A stretch of DNA of 64,000 bases from Pontiella agarivorans (GTDB lineage Bacteria; Verrucomicrobiota; Kiritimatiellia; Kiritimatiellales; Pontiellaceae). The notes under the pieces are model-generated. The model did no database searches, had not been told where the DNA came from, and worked only from the letters and a program-made list of their open reading frames with translations. A program made the translations under genes and the position numbers. Shown piece by piece: positions 25,504-33,559 of the stretch; positions within the stretch are counted from its first letter, which is position 1; each line of letters begins with the position of its first letter. The stretch spans positions 930,001 to 994,000 of the forward strand of contig NZ_JARVCO010000010.1 in NCBI RefSeq assembly GCF_034531395.1, given 5' to 3'.

Positions 25504-25569
25504 ACGAAATACACTAAATACACGAACCCCATGCAAAGGTTTTCTTTTTGAGGATAGGGTGTATTTCGT
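25504..25569. repeat. Inverted repeat ACGAAATACAC in the hisA-metG gap
   Basis: ACGAAATACAC (25504-25514) and GTGTATTTCGT (25559-25569) are perfect 11-bp complements. Inside, TAAATACACGAA is a further partial copy of the left arm. The element occupies most of the promoter space between divergent hisA and metG and looks like a dispersed short repeat rather than an operator. Confidence 0.6.
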
Positions 25570-25655
25570 AGTTCAGATGCTAATTCAGCGCTTGTATCTC
25601 CCGTGGTTCTGCCTATCATCGCCGATCCGTTTTTAAATTGAAGAAGAGAAGTGCT

Positions 25656-27611
25656 ATGAGCGAAAAACCGAGCAAATATTACGTAACCACGCCGATTTAT
25701 TATGTGAACGACAAGCCGCATATCGGCCATTCCTATACGACCATTCTGGCCGACGTGCTGGCGAGCTATCATCGCCTGCTGGATGTTCCGACCTGGTTTC
25801 TGACCGGCACGGATGAGCACGGACAGAAGGTGCAGCAGGCGGCCGATGCCAATGGAATCACTCCGCAGGAGCAGTGCGACCAAACCGTCGTCCGCTTTCA
25901 GGAGCTTTGGAAGCGCCTCGAAATTCAGAACGACGATTTTATCCGGACAACGGAAGAGCGCCATAAAAAGGTCGTGCAGGAAACGCTGCAGGAACTCTTT
26001 GATCGGGACGAAATTTACAAGGCGGAATACGAGGGCTGGTATTGTGTCGGTTGCGAGCGCTTTTTTACGGAAAAGGATCTCGTGGACGGAAACTGCCCGG
26101 AATGCGGCCGTCCGGTGGATAAGATTATTGAATCCAACTATTTCTTCCGTATGAGCAAATATCAGGATTGGCTCATCGACTACATTGAATCCAACCCCGG
26201 TTTCATTCAGCCCTCTTTCCGCGCCAATGAAACCCTTGGGTTCCTCAAAAACAAGGAACTGCAGGATCTTTGTATTTCGCGGCCGAAATCGCGTCTGGCC
26301 TGGGGAATTGAGCTTCCGTTTGATGCGGAGTTTGTGACCTATGTCTGGTTCGACGCGCTGATCAACTATATCTCGGCGGTCGGTTATAAATCCGATGAAG
26401 AGCAGTTTGAAAAGTGGTGGCCGTGTTCCTGTCAGCTTATCGGAAAAGACATTCTCACCACACACACGGTTTACTGGCCGACGATGCTTAAAGCCATGGG
26501 CGTCGAAATGCCGCAGTCCATCTTTGCCCACGGCTGGTGGCTTACGGGTCGCACCAAAATGAGCAAATCGCTGGGCAATGTCGTGAATCCGATGGATATG
26601 ATCGATAAATACGGCGTCGATGCGTTCCGGTATTTTCTGATTGCTGAAATGACGCTCGGGCAGGATGCATCGTTCACGGAAGAGGCGTTTGTAAAACGCT
26701 ATAATTCCGATCTGGCCAACGACCTCGGCAACGTGACCAATCGTGTGCTGAATATGACCTCGCGTTATTGCGAAGGTAAAATTCCGGCAATTTCCAAGGA
26801 CGGTCTCGATACGGTATTGGAGGATGCACTCTGGGCAGAAACGACTGCGGTTGCGGAACAGATGGGCGGAATGATCGGCGATATGAAACTGGACGCCTCC
26901 GTGGCCGCAGTAATGGGCGTGGTTCGTAAAATCAATGTTTACCTGCAGGAACGCGCGCCGTGGAGTCTGGCCAAGGAAGCGGGGAATGAAGCGCAGATTG
27001 GCTATTGTCTCTATACTGCGGCGGAATGCCTTCGGGTCTGTGCGGCGCTGCTCTATCCGGTGATGCCGGAGAAGATGGCGGCCCTGCGAACTGCACTGGG
27101 GATGAGCGATGCAAAACCGCAGCTGGACAAACTGATCATATTTGGCGTCTTGGAACCCGGAACTGAAATTTCGCAGCCCGGGGCTCTTTTCCCGCGGATT
27201 GAACTGCCGAAGAAGGATGAGAAACCGGCCGAGAAACCGAAAAAACAGAAGCAGCAGCCGAAGAAAAAAGATGAACCGGCCAAAGACGGCCTGATTACGT
27301 TTGATCAGGTGATGGCGGTAAATCTGAAAACGGCGGTGGTGCTCGAAGCCGAGAAGATTGACGGGGCGGATAAACTCCTGAAGCTGCAGGTGGATCTCGG
27401 TTCGGAAAAACGCCAGCTCGTGGCAGGGATCGCCCTGCATTATAAACCGGAAGAGCTGATAGGGAAAACCATCGTGGTGGTGGCCAACCTGAAGCCGGCG
27501 AAACTGCGCGGGGTGAAGTCGGAAGGCATGTTGCTGGCAGCATCGGTCGGTGAGACGCTGAGGCTGGTGACGGTCGACGGTGAAATTGGTCCCGGTGCTT
27601 CGGTGAAATAA
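25656..27611 (+). CDS. metG: Methionyl-tRNA synthetase
   Basis: A 651-aa class I aminoacyl-tRNA synthetase that charges tRNA-Met. The Rossmann core starts YYVTTPIYYVNDKPHIGHSYT (HIGH at 22-25). A four-cysteine zinc knuckle (CVGC and CPEC) sits near residue 130, and KMSKSLGNVVNP near 300. A Lys/Pro-rich linker of charged repeats leads to a C-terminal EMAPII-like tRNA-binding domain (ITFDQVMAVNLKTAVVLEAE, GIALHYKPEELIGK) that helps dimerisation and tRNA binding. ATG 25656 is chosen because AAGAAGAGAA lies just upstream; the frame is open from TTG 25638. Confidence 0.97.
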   Translation: MSEKPSKYYVTTPIYYVNDKPHIGHSYTTILADVLASYHRLLDVPTWFLTGTDEHGQKVQQAADANGITPQEQCDQTVVRFQELWKRLEIQNDDFIRTTEERHKKVVQETLQELFDRDEIYKAEYEGWYCVGCERFFTEKDLVDGNCPECGRPVDKIIESNYFFRMSKYQDWLIDYIESNPGFIQPSFRANETLGFLKNKELQDLCISRPKSRLAWGIELPFDAEFVTYVWFDALINYISAVGYKSDEEQFEKWWPCSCQLIGKDILTTHTVYWPTMLKAMGVEMPQSIFAHGWWLTGRTKMSKSLGNVVNPMDMIDKYGVDAFRYFLIAEMTLGQDASFTEEAFVKRYNSDLANDLGNVTNRVLNMTSRYCEGKIPAISKDGLDTVLEDALWAETTAVAEQMGGMIGDMKLDASVAAVMGVVRKINVYLQERAPWSLAKEAGNEAQIGYCLYTAAECLRVCAALLYPVMPEKMAALRTALGMSDAKPQLDKLIIFGVLEPGTEISQPGALFPRIELPKKDEKPAEKPKKQKQQPKKKDEPAKDGLITFDQVMAVNLKTAVVLEAEKIDGADKLLKLQVDLGSEKRQLVAGIALHYKPEELIGKTIVVVANLKPAKLRGVKSEGMLLAASVGETLRLVTVDGEIGPGASVK

Positions 27612-27613
27612 GC

Positions 27614-27632
27614 TTTTCCAATCTCTGGAAAA
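27614..27632. repeat. Palindrome after metG stop (TTCCA-N5-TGGAA class)
   Basis: TTTTCCAATCTCTGGAAAA starts 2 nt after the metG stop codon. It may serve as the metG transcript-end hairpin, though no T-run follows on the plus strand. Confidence 0.7.
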
Positions 27633-27800
27633 ACCTTTGCTGGCGGGCTGAATTTCGCTTTCTGATGGGCAATAATTTTAAGCCGAAAATGGGTTGCAAC
27701 ACCCAAGGGCAACTGCAATCTTAGGCGGTGTTTTCGCAAAATATCGCGATGGGCGTGGTATGGATGTTTGACGTGCGGATGAACTGGAGGTTTATTTCCA

Positions 27801-28619
27801 ATGAAGAAATTGATGATAGTTGGTATGGCGGCGGTATTTGCTGCTGGTGTTGCAAACGCTCAAAACGATGTCGTAATGGTGGGGCAGGTGCCTTCCAATG
27901 ATCGTAGTGAAGCGCAAGTAACCGCAGAGATGGCTCTGTTGTCCGCTTATGTTTGGCGCGGTACTGTTCAGGATCAGGACATGGTCTTTCAGCCTCAGTT
28001 GTCCGTCAGCCAGTATGGCGTCAGTTTCAATGTCTGGGCGAACTATGATTTCAGCGGAAATTACAACGGAGTTGAAAATGATATTTCAGAAGTTGACCTC
28101 TCTCTGGCGTATACTCTTCCGCTTAATCTGAATGATGTCTCGTTCGACATCGGGGTGATCAACTATCAGTTCCCGGCGAATAGCAAGGGAGGGTATGCGC
28201 AGGGTAAATCAACGACTGAACTCTTTGCGTCGGCCCACTTGCTGACGTTACAGGATTACGTCATTCCTTCCGTGACGTTCTTCGGTGACGTTAAAGAAGT
28301 TGATGGCACGTACATCCTGTTTGATGTGGTGGCTCCTTATCAGATCAGTGATTACCTTGCCGTTGAAGGCGGGGTGTCCACCGGTTGGGGCAACGGTCGT
28401 TATAACACCGCATATTTCGGTGTCGGCGGGGGCAATAAAGGATTTATTGACTACAATATTTACGGCACCGTCTCCTACGAGATTCTTGATGGCGTGACGG
28501 CCAGCTTCAACCTGACCTACACCGGCCTCTATGGCGGAACCATTAAAGAGGGCGCGAAAGCGATGTACGAAGCCGGCGAAAAATTCTGGGGCGGCTTCAA
28601 TATTGCCTACGATTTTTAA
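27801..28619 (+). CDS. Outer-membrane porin-like beta-barrel protein
   Basis: A 272-aa protein with a signal peptide (MKKLMIVGMAAVFAAGVANA) and a series of amphipathic strands (AEMALLSAYVWRGTVQDQDM, FQPQLSVSQYGVSFNVWANY, WGGFNIAYDF at the C-terminus). The YVWRG start and overall length resemble the TorF/Gcw-type putative porin group. Function is probably passive diffusion or unknown. GGAGG at 27786-27790 lies 10 nt before ATG 27801. A 190-nt upstream gap contains a possible AACACC/GGTGTT stem and probably the promoter. Followed by an intrinsic terminator. Confidence 0.75.
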   Translation: MKKLMIVGMAAVFAAGVANAQNDVVMVGQVPSNDRSEAQVTAEMALLSAYVWRGTVQDQDMVFQPQLSVSQYGVSFNVWANYDFSGNYNGVENDISEVDLSLAYTLPLNLNDVSFDIGVINYQFPANSKGGYAQGKSTTELFASAHLLTLQDYVIPSVTFFGDVKEVDGTYILFDVVAPYQISDYLAVEGGVSTGWGNGRYNTAYFGVGGGNKGFIDYNIYGTVSYEILDGVTASFNLTYTGLYGGTIKEGAKAMYEAGEKFWGGFNIAYDF

Positions 28620-28641
28620 TCGGTAAGGCAAGCCCGTTGCA

Positions 28642-28670
28642 AACGTCCCGATTTCCGGGGCGTTTTTTTT
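28642..28670 (+). terminator. Intrinsic terminator after porin-like gene
   Basis: AACGTCCC pairs with GGGGCGTT (one G-U) around GATTTCC, followed by eight Ts. Confidence 0.85.
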
Positions 28671-28739
28671 GGTTTGGTCGTTTTGAAGCAAAGCGATACC
28701 ATCCACAGGATTTTCAACCTAAACCAAGAGGTGCAAGCC

Positions 28740-29219
28740 ATGAATGAACTGCTGAACCTGCTGAAACAGAATGCGCTCGAGTCGCCCGAAAATCTGGCCA
28801 AAATGCTGGGAGTTTCGGTGGATGAGGTCAAAAAACAAATTGCCGATTTTGAAAAGGAAGGGGTAATTCGGGCGTATCAGGCGGTGGTGAACGAAGAGAA
28901 ACTCGATGCTTCGCTGGTTACGACGGTGATTGAGGTCAAAGTGACACCAGAGAGTGAAGGCGGGTTTGACCGTATTGCCGACCGGATCAGTAAATTTCCG
29001 GAAGTGGATTCCTGCTTCCTGATGTCCGGCGGTTTTGACCTGCTGCTTTTTATTAAGGGCCGGTCCATGCAGGATTCTTTCCGGTTTGTCAGCGACAAAC
29101 TTTCCACCATGCCGGGTGTAACCTCAACCGCAACCCATTTCATGATGAAGGCGTATAAACAGAACGGTATTGTAATGAATACAGGAGATGATGATGAGCG
29201 ACTCAAAGTCTCTCCATAG
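28740..29219 (+). CDS. Lrp/AsnC-family transcriptional regulator
   Basis: A 159-aa regulator with a short N-terminal winged helix-turn-helix (about 5-45: LLKQNALESPENLAKMLGVS, VDEVKKQIADFEKEGVI) and a C-terminal RAM ligand-binding domain (about 60-145: VIEVKVTPESEGGFDRIADR, SGGFDLLLFIKG). Such proteins sense amino acids. Its end overlaps the aminotransferase start by 26 nt, so it probably controls that operon. AGAGG lies upstream of ATG 28740; the frame from 28674 runs into the terminator and is rejected. Confidence 0.85.
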   Translation: MNELLNLLKQNALESPENLAKMLGVSVDEVKKQIADFEKEGVIRAYQAVVNEEKLDASLVTTVIEVKVTPESEGGFDRIADRISKFPEVDSCFLMSGGFDLLLFIKGRSMQDSFRFVSDKLSTMPGVTSTATHFMMKAYKQNGIVMNTGDDDERLKVSP

Positions 29220-30369
29220 TAAAATATCGAAAGTCGTTCATGAAATTCCAAGGTCCGGAATTCGCGACTTTTTCGATATTGTGAGTTCCCGCGAAGATGT
29301 GATTTCGCTGGGTATCGGCGAGCCGGATTTTGTTACACCCTGGCACATTCGGGAGGCTGCCACACTGGCGCTGGAACGCGGGCAGACCAGTTATACCTCC
29401 AATATGGGGTTGCTTTCTCTGCGGCGCGGAATTTCCCAGTATGTAGAGAAAAAGACCGGAATTCGTTATGTGCCGGAAGAGGAAGTGCTGGTTACTGTCG
29501 GGGTTTCTGAAGGGCTGGACCTGGCGGTTCGGGCATTGGTGGAGCCGGGCGACGAAGTGCTTTATCATGAACCGAGCTATGTTTCCTATAATCCGCTGAT
29601 CCAGTTCGCCTACGGCAAGCCGGTCGCCATTCAGACCCGAAAAGAAAACGGCTTCCGCCTGACCCGTCAGGATCTGGAGCAAAATGTTTCTGAAAAAACC
29701 AAGGTTCTGCTGCTCAATTATCCGAACAACCCGACCGGAGTAGCCCTTTCAAAAGCGGATGTGGAAGATATCGCCGCCTTTGCCATTGAACACGATTTGA
29801 TTGTGCTGACCGACGAGATTTACGATGAGCTCACCTACGATAAAGAGCATTACAGCGTTATCTCGGTTCCGGGGATGCGCGAACGTACGATTTATCTGCA
29901 CGGATTTTCCAAGGCCTGGGCCATGACCGGTTTCCGTATGGGCTTCACCTGTGCGCCGCCGGAACTGACCGAGGCGATGATGAAGATTCATCAGTACACC
30001 ATGCTCTGTGCTCCGATTCTCAGTCAGGAGGCTTCGGTGGAGGCGTTAAGGAGTTCGGATGCCGACATTGCCTACATGAAGGCGGAATACAAAAAGCGCC
30101 GGAACTATATCCACTCCTCTTTTGAGGAGATGGGGATTCCGTGTATCTATCCCGACGGCGCATTTTATGCCTTTGCCGATATTTCCAAATTCGGCATGAC
30201 GTCACAGGAGTTTGCTCTTCATCTACTCGATGAACAGAATGTGGCCTGCGTGCCCGGTACTGCTTTCGGAGCGTGTGGCGAAGGCTTTATCCGTTGCTCT
30301 TATGCAACGTCGCTCGAAGAAATTAAAGAGGCCATGGTCCGCATCGCCCGCTTCATCGAAAAACTCTAA
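29194..30369 (+). CDS. Pyridoxal-phosphate class I/II aminotransferase
   Basis: A 391-aa fold-type I aminotransferase. Motifs are VISLGIGEPDF (substrate loop), NYPNNPTGVALS, DEIYDELTY (PLP Asp), and FSKAWAMTGFRMGF with the Schiff-base lysine; ARFIEKL ends the chain. This is the AspC-like gamma group (aspartate, aromatic or LL-diaminopimelate types); the exact substrate cannot be read from sequence. Three consecutive ATGs occur; AGGAG at 29183-29187 favours ATG 29194. Its overlap with an Lrp/AsnC gene is a common arrangement and suggests amino-acid-responsive control. Confidence 0.9.
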   Translation: MSDSKSLHSKISKVVHEIPRSGIRDFFDIVSSREDVISLGIGEPDFVTPWHIREAATLALERGQTSYTSNMGLLSLRRGISQYVEKKTGIRYVPEEEVLVTVGVSEGLDLAVRALVEPGDEVLYHEPSYVSYNPLIQFAYGKPVAIQTRKENGFRLTRQDLEQNVSEKTKVLLLNYPNNPTGVALSKADVEDIAAFAIEHDLIVLTDEIYDELTYDKEHYSVISVPGMRERTIYLHGFSKAWAMTGFRMGFTCAPPELTEAMMKIHQYTMLCAPILSQEASVEALRSSDADIAYMKAEYKKRRNYIHSSFEEMGIPCIYPDGAFYAFADISKFGMTSQEFALHLLDEQNVACVPGTAFGACGEGFIRCSYATSLEEIKEAMVRIARFIEKL

Positions 30370-30385
30370 GTCATTCTGCTGGATT

Positions 30386-33300
30386 ATGCCGCAATGCGTT
30401 CATGACCTGATTGTTTTCCCAACGGAGTTGGCGCTGCGGCGTTTTCAACAGCAGGAAGCGTTGAAAAATGATTTTGTAGATGCTTCCGGGCATACGACAT
30501 TTTCCAGACTTCGGAAAATCTGTTTGCCCTATGCCGCGATAAAAGGCACGCCGCTGGATGCTGTGCAGCAGCTGCTTCTTCGGCGGCAGGTGGTTGACGT
30601 GGCTGCCGGGCATTTTTCCGGCCAGGGGGCGCTGGGAGAACTTTCGGCCAATGCCCTGAGCGAGGTGCTGGAAAAGCTCATCACAGAGCTGGCCTCGCTT
30701 CCGGCCGATGTGCCGGAAATCATTAACTGGCTGCTGGAGCAGCGCAAAGGATCCAAGCGTTACCAGCTGGGAATGCTGGCAAGTGTCTGGCGGGCGACGT
30801 TGCAGCAGGAGGGCTTTGCTGATGCGATCAGCGTGAATCTGGCCGTTCTGAAACTGCTGCGGGGCAATCGCAGTAAATGGCCGCCGATTCTGCGGGACTG
30901 CCGGAAGCTGACCTTCAGCTCGGTGCGCTGGTTTAATCCCTTTGAGGAACAGTGCGTTTCGGTTCTGAATCAGAAATTGAAAATTTCGGTGGAATCGGCA
31001 TTGCCACATGCTCATGCCGAAGCGGCTGCCGACCGGCTCGGACAGAAAATCCACGCGGAGATTATGGCCGAACCCTGGGCGATGTGGACGGAGGATCTCG
31101 GCGATGCACTGGCGGTTAACAGCCCGGAAATTCTGAGCCTGACCGATACCGCCCGTATCAGCTTTTCGCGTTCGGCAGGCCGGTATGGCGAAGCGGAAGA
31201 CCTCGCGCGGCGGATTTCCTGGAATCTTCAGGTTCTCGAAATTCCGGCAAACCGCATTGCACTGGTGGTTCCGAATATTGGACAGGTGCAGGATATTATT
31301 CCCAATGTATTCCGGCGCTTTAACATTCCTTATTTTTTCCGGCGAGGTCGGCCTGTGCTCTCTTCAGCGGTGGTGAAATCCTTCATGGCCTGGCTGGCTT
31401 TTCCGCTGCGGCCGGAACGCGATGCCATGCTGGATCTGGTGCGGAATCCGGCTCTTAAATTCGGGGATCGCGAAGGTGAAGTGGAGCGGCTGCTTCAACA
31501 GCCGCCTAGACTGAAGGCGGTGCCGGGCCGGTTGTCCGGTTTCCAGGCCCAGGAACGGTTAGCGGAAAAGGTGATTGAGCCGGAGGATCATTTCAACCGC
31601 GAAGCATTGGCGCGACTGAAAGAGGTTCTTGAACATATCGGCAGTCAGGAGCTTCCGCTCGCCGAGCTGGTGGATGTGCTGGAGAACCTGCTTGAAAACG
31701 AAACCGTCAAACCGCGTGACAGCCATGAGCGGGGGGTCTGGATTATTAATCCTCACGATGCAGCCGGGCTTGATTTTGATGTGGTGCTTTTTGCGGGATT
31801 GAATGAAGGGGAATTTCCGGCGGTTCCGCAGCAGGATGCGCTGTTGAATGATCAGGAGCGTTTCCGGCTTCGAACCCATTTGGAAGAACAGGGGCACAGT
31901 CTGCCTAAAATGGCTTTGCCGAAAGCCGATGTTTTGTTTGAGCAGCAGTCGGTGCTCTTTTTGACGACGTTGGGTATGGCGCGTGAGCAGCTGGTATTTT
32001 CTTATCAGGCGGTTGATCAGGAAGGAAATGAAAAGAGCGAAGGGGAGTATTTCCGCAAGCTCTGGAATTTGGCGGGGTGGCCGGCGCAGGCTGAAATTCA
32101 ACTGAGCCCTTACGATCTGTGGCGCGCTGAAAGGCTGGATGAGGATAACTTTGTTTCCAATCATTGGAAATCGCAGCAGTCGGCGGCTCCGGAAGATCGT
32201 CTGCCGATGCCCGGAGAATCGTTTTTGCCGATAATTCCTCTGCCGCTGTGCCGGGCGGAGGATGAGGCCTTGCAGTCGGCTGTTCACCTCGGACAGCAGG
32301 ATGTCGGCAAGACGATAAACGTACCGCCAGCTTCCTGTCGGCTGGAGCACCTTGTAAAGGTACTGCAGATTGAATCAGAACGGGAAGCCTATCTGGAAAC
32401 TCCGATCGCTGAACGCGAACCTTCAACATATTGCGGGCATATTGATGTGCTGAAAAACCGGGTGAATCAGTGGCTGGAGGAAAAGCAGGAATTGAGTCCG
32501 ACTGCGTTGGAGGCTCTGGCGCACAATCGCTATGTTTTTCTTCTGGAACGTGTATTCGGCATTTATGATCCGCGTGTGGCGGACGATACGCCTGATCCGA
32601 TGGAGCGGGGGGGACTGATTCATTCCATTTTATGTGAAATTTATTCGGCGATTGCCGAAGGAAAATCGGGCATCGAAACGCCGGCTCTTTTTGCGGTTAA
32701 AAGTTCCAGGGGGTGGAAACTCCGAAAAGAGGGCGGTGTGGATGCCCTTCCGCTGGCGGTGTTTGATCCAAATCTTGGAGCGGATTACGAAGCCTTTGCC
32801 CGCAGAATTGCAAACCGCATGATGGATCAGGAGGAGCTGGGGCATCCGGGCGTCTGGGCTGCGGAGCGGCGGAAGATGCTCGCAATGGTGTTGAATTTTG
32901 TGCGGTACGATGTGGAAACCTGCGCTGCGGAAAACCGGTATCCGGTTCTGTTTGAGCAGCAATTCGGAAAATCGACGGCTGTGGACTTGGGCTGCACGAA
33001 GGTGAACGGGGTTATTGACCGGATCGATCTTGTTTTTGAGGAAACCGGTGAGCTGCGAAAGGTGCGGGTGCTCGATTATAAGGGGTCATCTAAAGCGCGT
33101 CCGAAAAAGGACGTGTATGTGGAGGAAATTATCCGCAATCTCGACTGTCAGCTTCCGGTGTATGCTTTTGCCGCACAGCAGCATTTTTTCGGGGAAATCA
33201 ATACGGCGGAAACCAATGCCCGAACGGAAGCCGGCTATCTGATCTATGAACGCGATTTTACAAAGCTTGGAAAACAACTGCAGAAAAGCCTGATTCCGAT

Positions 33301-33466
33301 GGATGAGGCGGACATGCTTTCCGGATTTTTCCAGACTCTGGAACGCAATATCGCAAAGCTGAAAGCCGGCGATTTTGCTGTCGACCCCCTGATTGCCGCG
33401 TATACTGACCATACGTCCGTTTGCCGCACCGAGGCGGTAGACTGGAGTGATATAGAGAACGTCTGA
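30386..33466 (+). CDS. AddB/RexB-like PD-(D/E)XK nuclease
   Basis: A 1026-aa protein related to AddB-type subunits of recombination nucleases. The N-terminal half has helicase-like folds (FPTELALRRFQQQEAL, ARRISWNLQVLEIPANRIAL, and a motif 'HDAAGLDFDVVLFAGLNEGE'), but no Walker A GxGKT is visible. The C-terminal nuclease domain shows GGLIHSILCEIYSAIAE, then NGVIDRIDLVFE and VLDYKGSSKARPKKD, the expected ExH...GxxDRID...DYK pattern. Cysteine spacing of an AddB Fe-S cluster is not evident. Start ATG 30386 is 16 nt after the aminotransferase stop. Three TTCCA-N5-TGGAA sites lie within it (32155, 32704, 33329). AddA is not in the window. Confidence 0.75.
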   Translation: MPQCVHDLIVFPTELALRRFQQQEALKNDFVDASGHTTFSRLRKICLPYAAIKGTPLDAVQQLLLRRQVVDVAAGHFSGQGALGELSANALSEVLEKLITELASLPADVPEIINWLLEQRKGSKRYQLGMLASVWRATLQQEGFADAISVNLAVLKLLRGNRSKWPPILRDCRKLTFSSVRWFNPFEEQCVSVLNQKLKISVESALPHAHAEAAADRLGQKIHAEIMAEPWAMWTEDLGDALAVNSPEILSLTDTARISFSRSAGRYGEAEDLARRISWNLQVLEIPANRIALVVPNIGQVQDIIPNVFRRFNIPYFFRRGRPVLSSAVVKSFMAWLAFPLRPERDAMLDLVRNPALKFGDREGEVERLLQQPPRLKAVPGRLSGFQAQERLAEKVIEPEDHFNREALARLKEVLEHIGSQELPLAELVDVLENLLENETVKPRDSHERGVWIINPHDAAGLDFDVVLFAGLNEGEFPAVPQQDALLNDQERFRLRTHLEEQGHSLPKMALPKADVLFEQQSVLFLTTLGMAREQLVFSYQAVDQEGNEKSEGEYFRKLWNLAGWPAQAEIQLSPYDLWRAERLDEDNFVSNHWKSQQSAAPEDRLPMPGESFLPIIPLPLCRAEDEALQSAVHLGQQDVGKTINVPPASCRLEHLVKVLQIESEREAYLETPIAEREPSTYCGHIDVLKNRVNQWLEEKQELSPTALEALAHNRYVFLLERVFGIYDPRVADDTPDPMERGGLIHSILCEIYSAIAEGKSGIETPALFAVKSSRGWKLRKEGGVDALPLAVFDPNLGADYEAFARRIANRMMDQEELGHPGVWAAERRKMLAMVLNFVRYDVETCAAENRYPVLFEQQFGKSTAVDLGCTKVNGVIDRIDLVFEETGELRKVRVLDYKGSSKARPKKDVYVEEIIRNLDCQLPVYAFAAQQHFFGEINTAETNARTEAGYLIYERDFTKLGKQLQKSLIPMDEADMLSGFFQTLERNIAKLKAGDFAVDPLIAAYTDHTSVCRTEAVDWSDIENV
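32154..32170. repeat. TTCCA-N5-TGGAA palindrome in AddB-like gene (1)
   Basis: TTTCCAATCATTGGAAA, a perfect palindrome; Ser-Asn-His-Trp-Lys. Confidence 0.85.
32704..32718. repeat. TTCCA-N5-TGGAA palindrome in AddB-like gene (2)
   Basis: TTCCAGGGGGTGGAA; the arms match but the spacer is not palindromic, so the weakest of the exact-arm sites. Confidence 0.55.
33329..33343. repeat. TTCCA-N5-TGGAA palindrome in AddB-like gene (3)
   Basis: TTCCAGACTCTGGAA; Phe-Gln-Thr-Leu-Glu. Confidence 0.75.
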
Positions 33467-33517
33467 TTTAAGAAGGGTGATTTCCAATTTAGGGAACTCT
33501 GACGGTGAGGACGGTTC

Positions 33518-33541
33518 CGGAAATCAGCAATCGGAAATCAG
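33518..33541. repeat. Short direct repeat CGGAAATCAG
   Basis: Two copies of CGGAAATCAG (33518-33527 and 33532-33541) separated by CAAT, in the gap before the MBL gene. Confidence 0.6.
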
Positions 33542-33559
33542 AATAACCAGGAGCAGGGG

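Noticed and set aside
25482-27440. 652-codon minus-strand frame across metG
   Set aside because: Antisense shadow of metG, whose HIGH, KMSKS and zinc motifs are intact.
27612-27800. Possible riboswitch upstream of the porin-like gene
   Set aside because: Only one short AACACC/GGTGTT pairing was found; no known riboswitch core could be traced.
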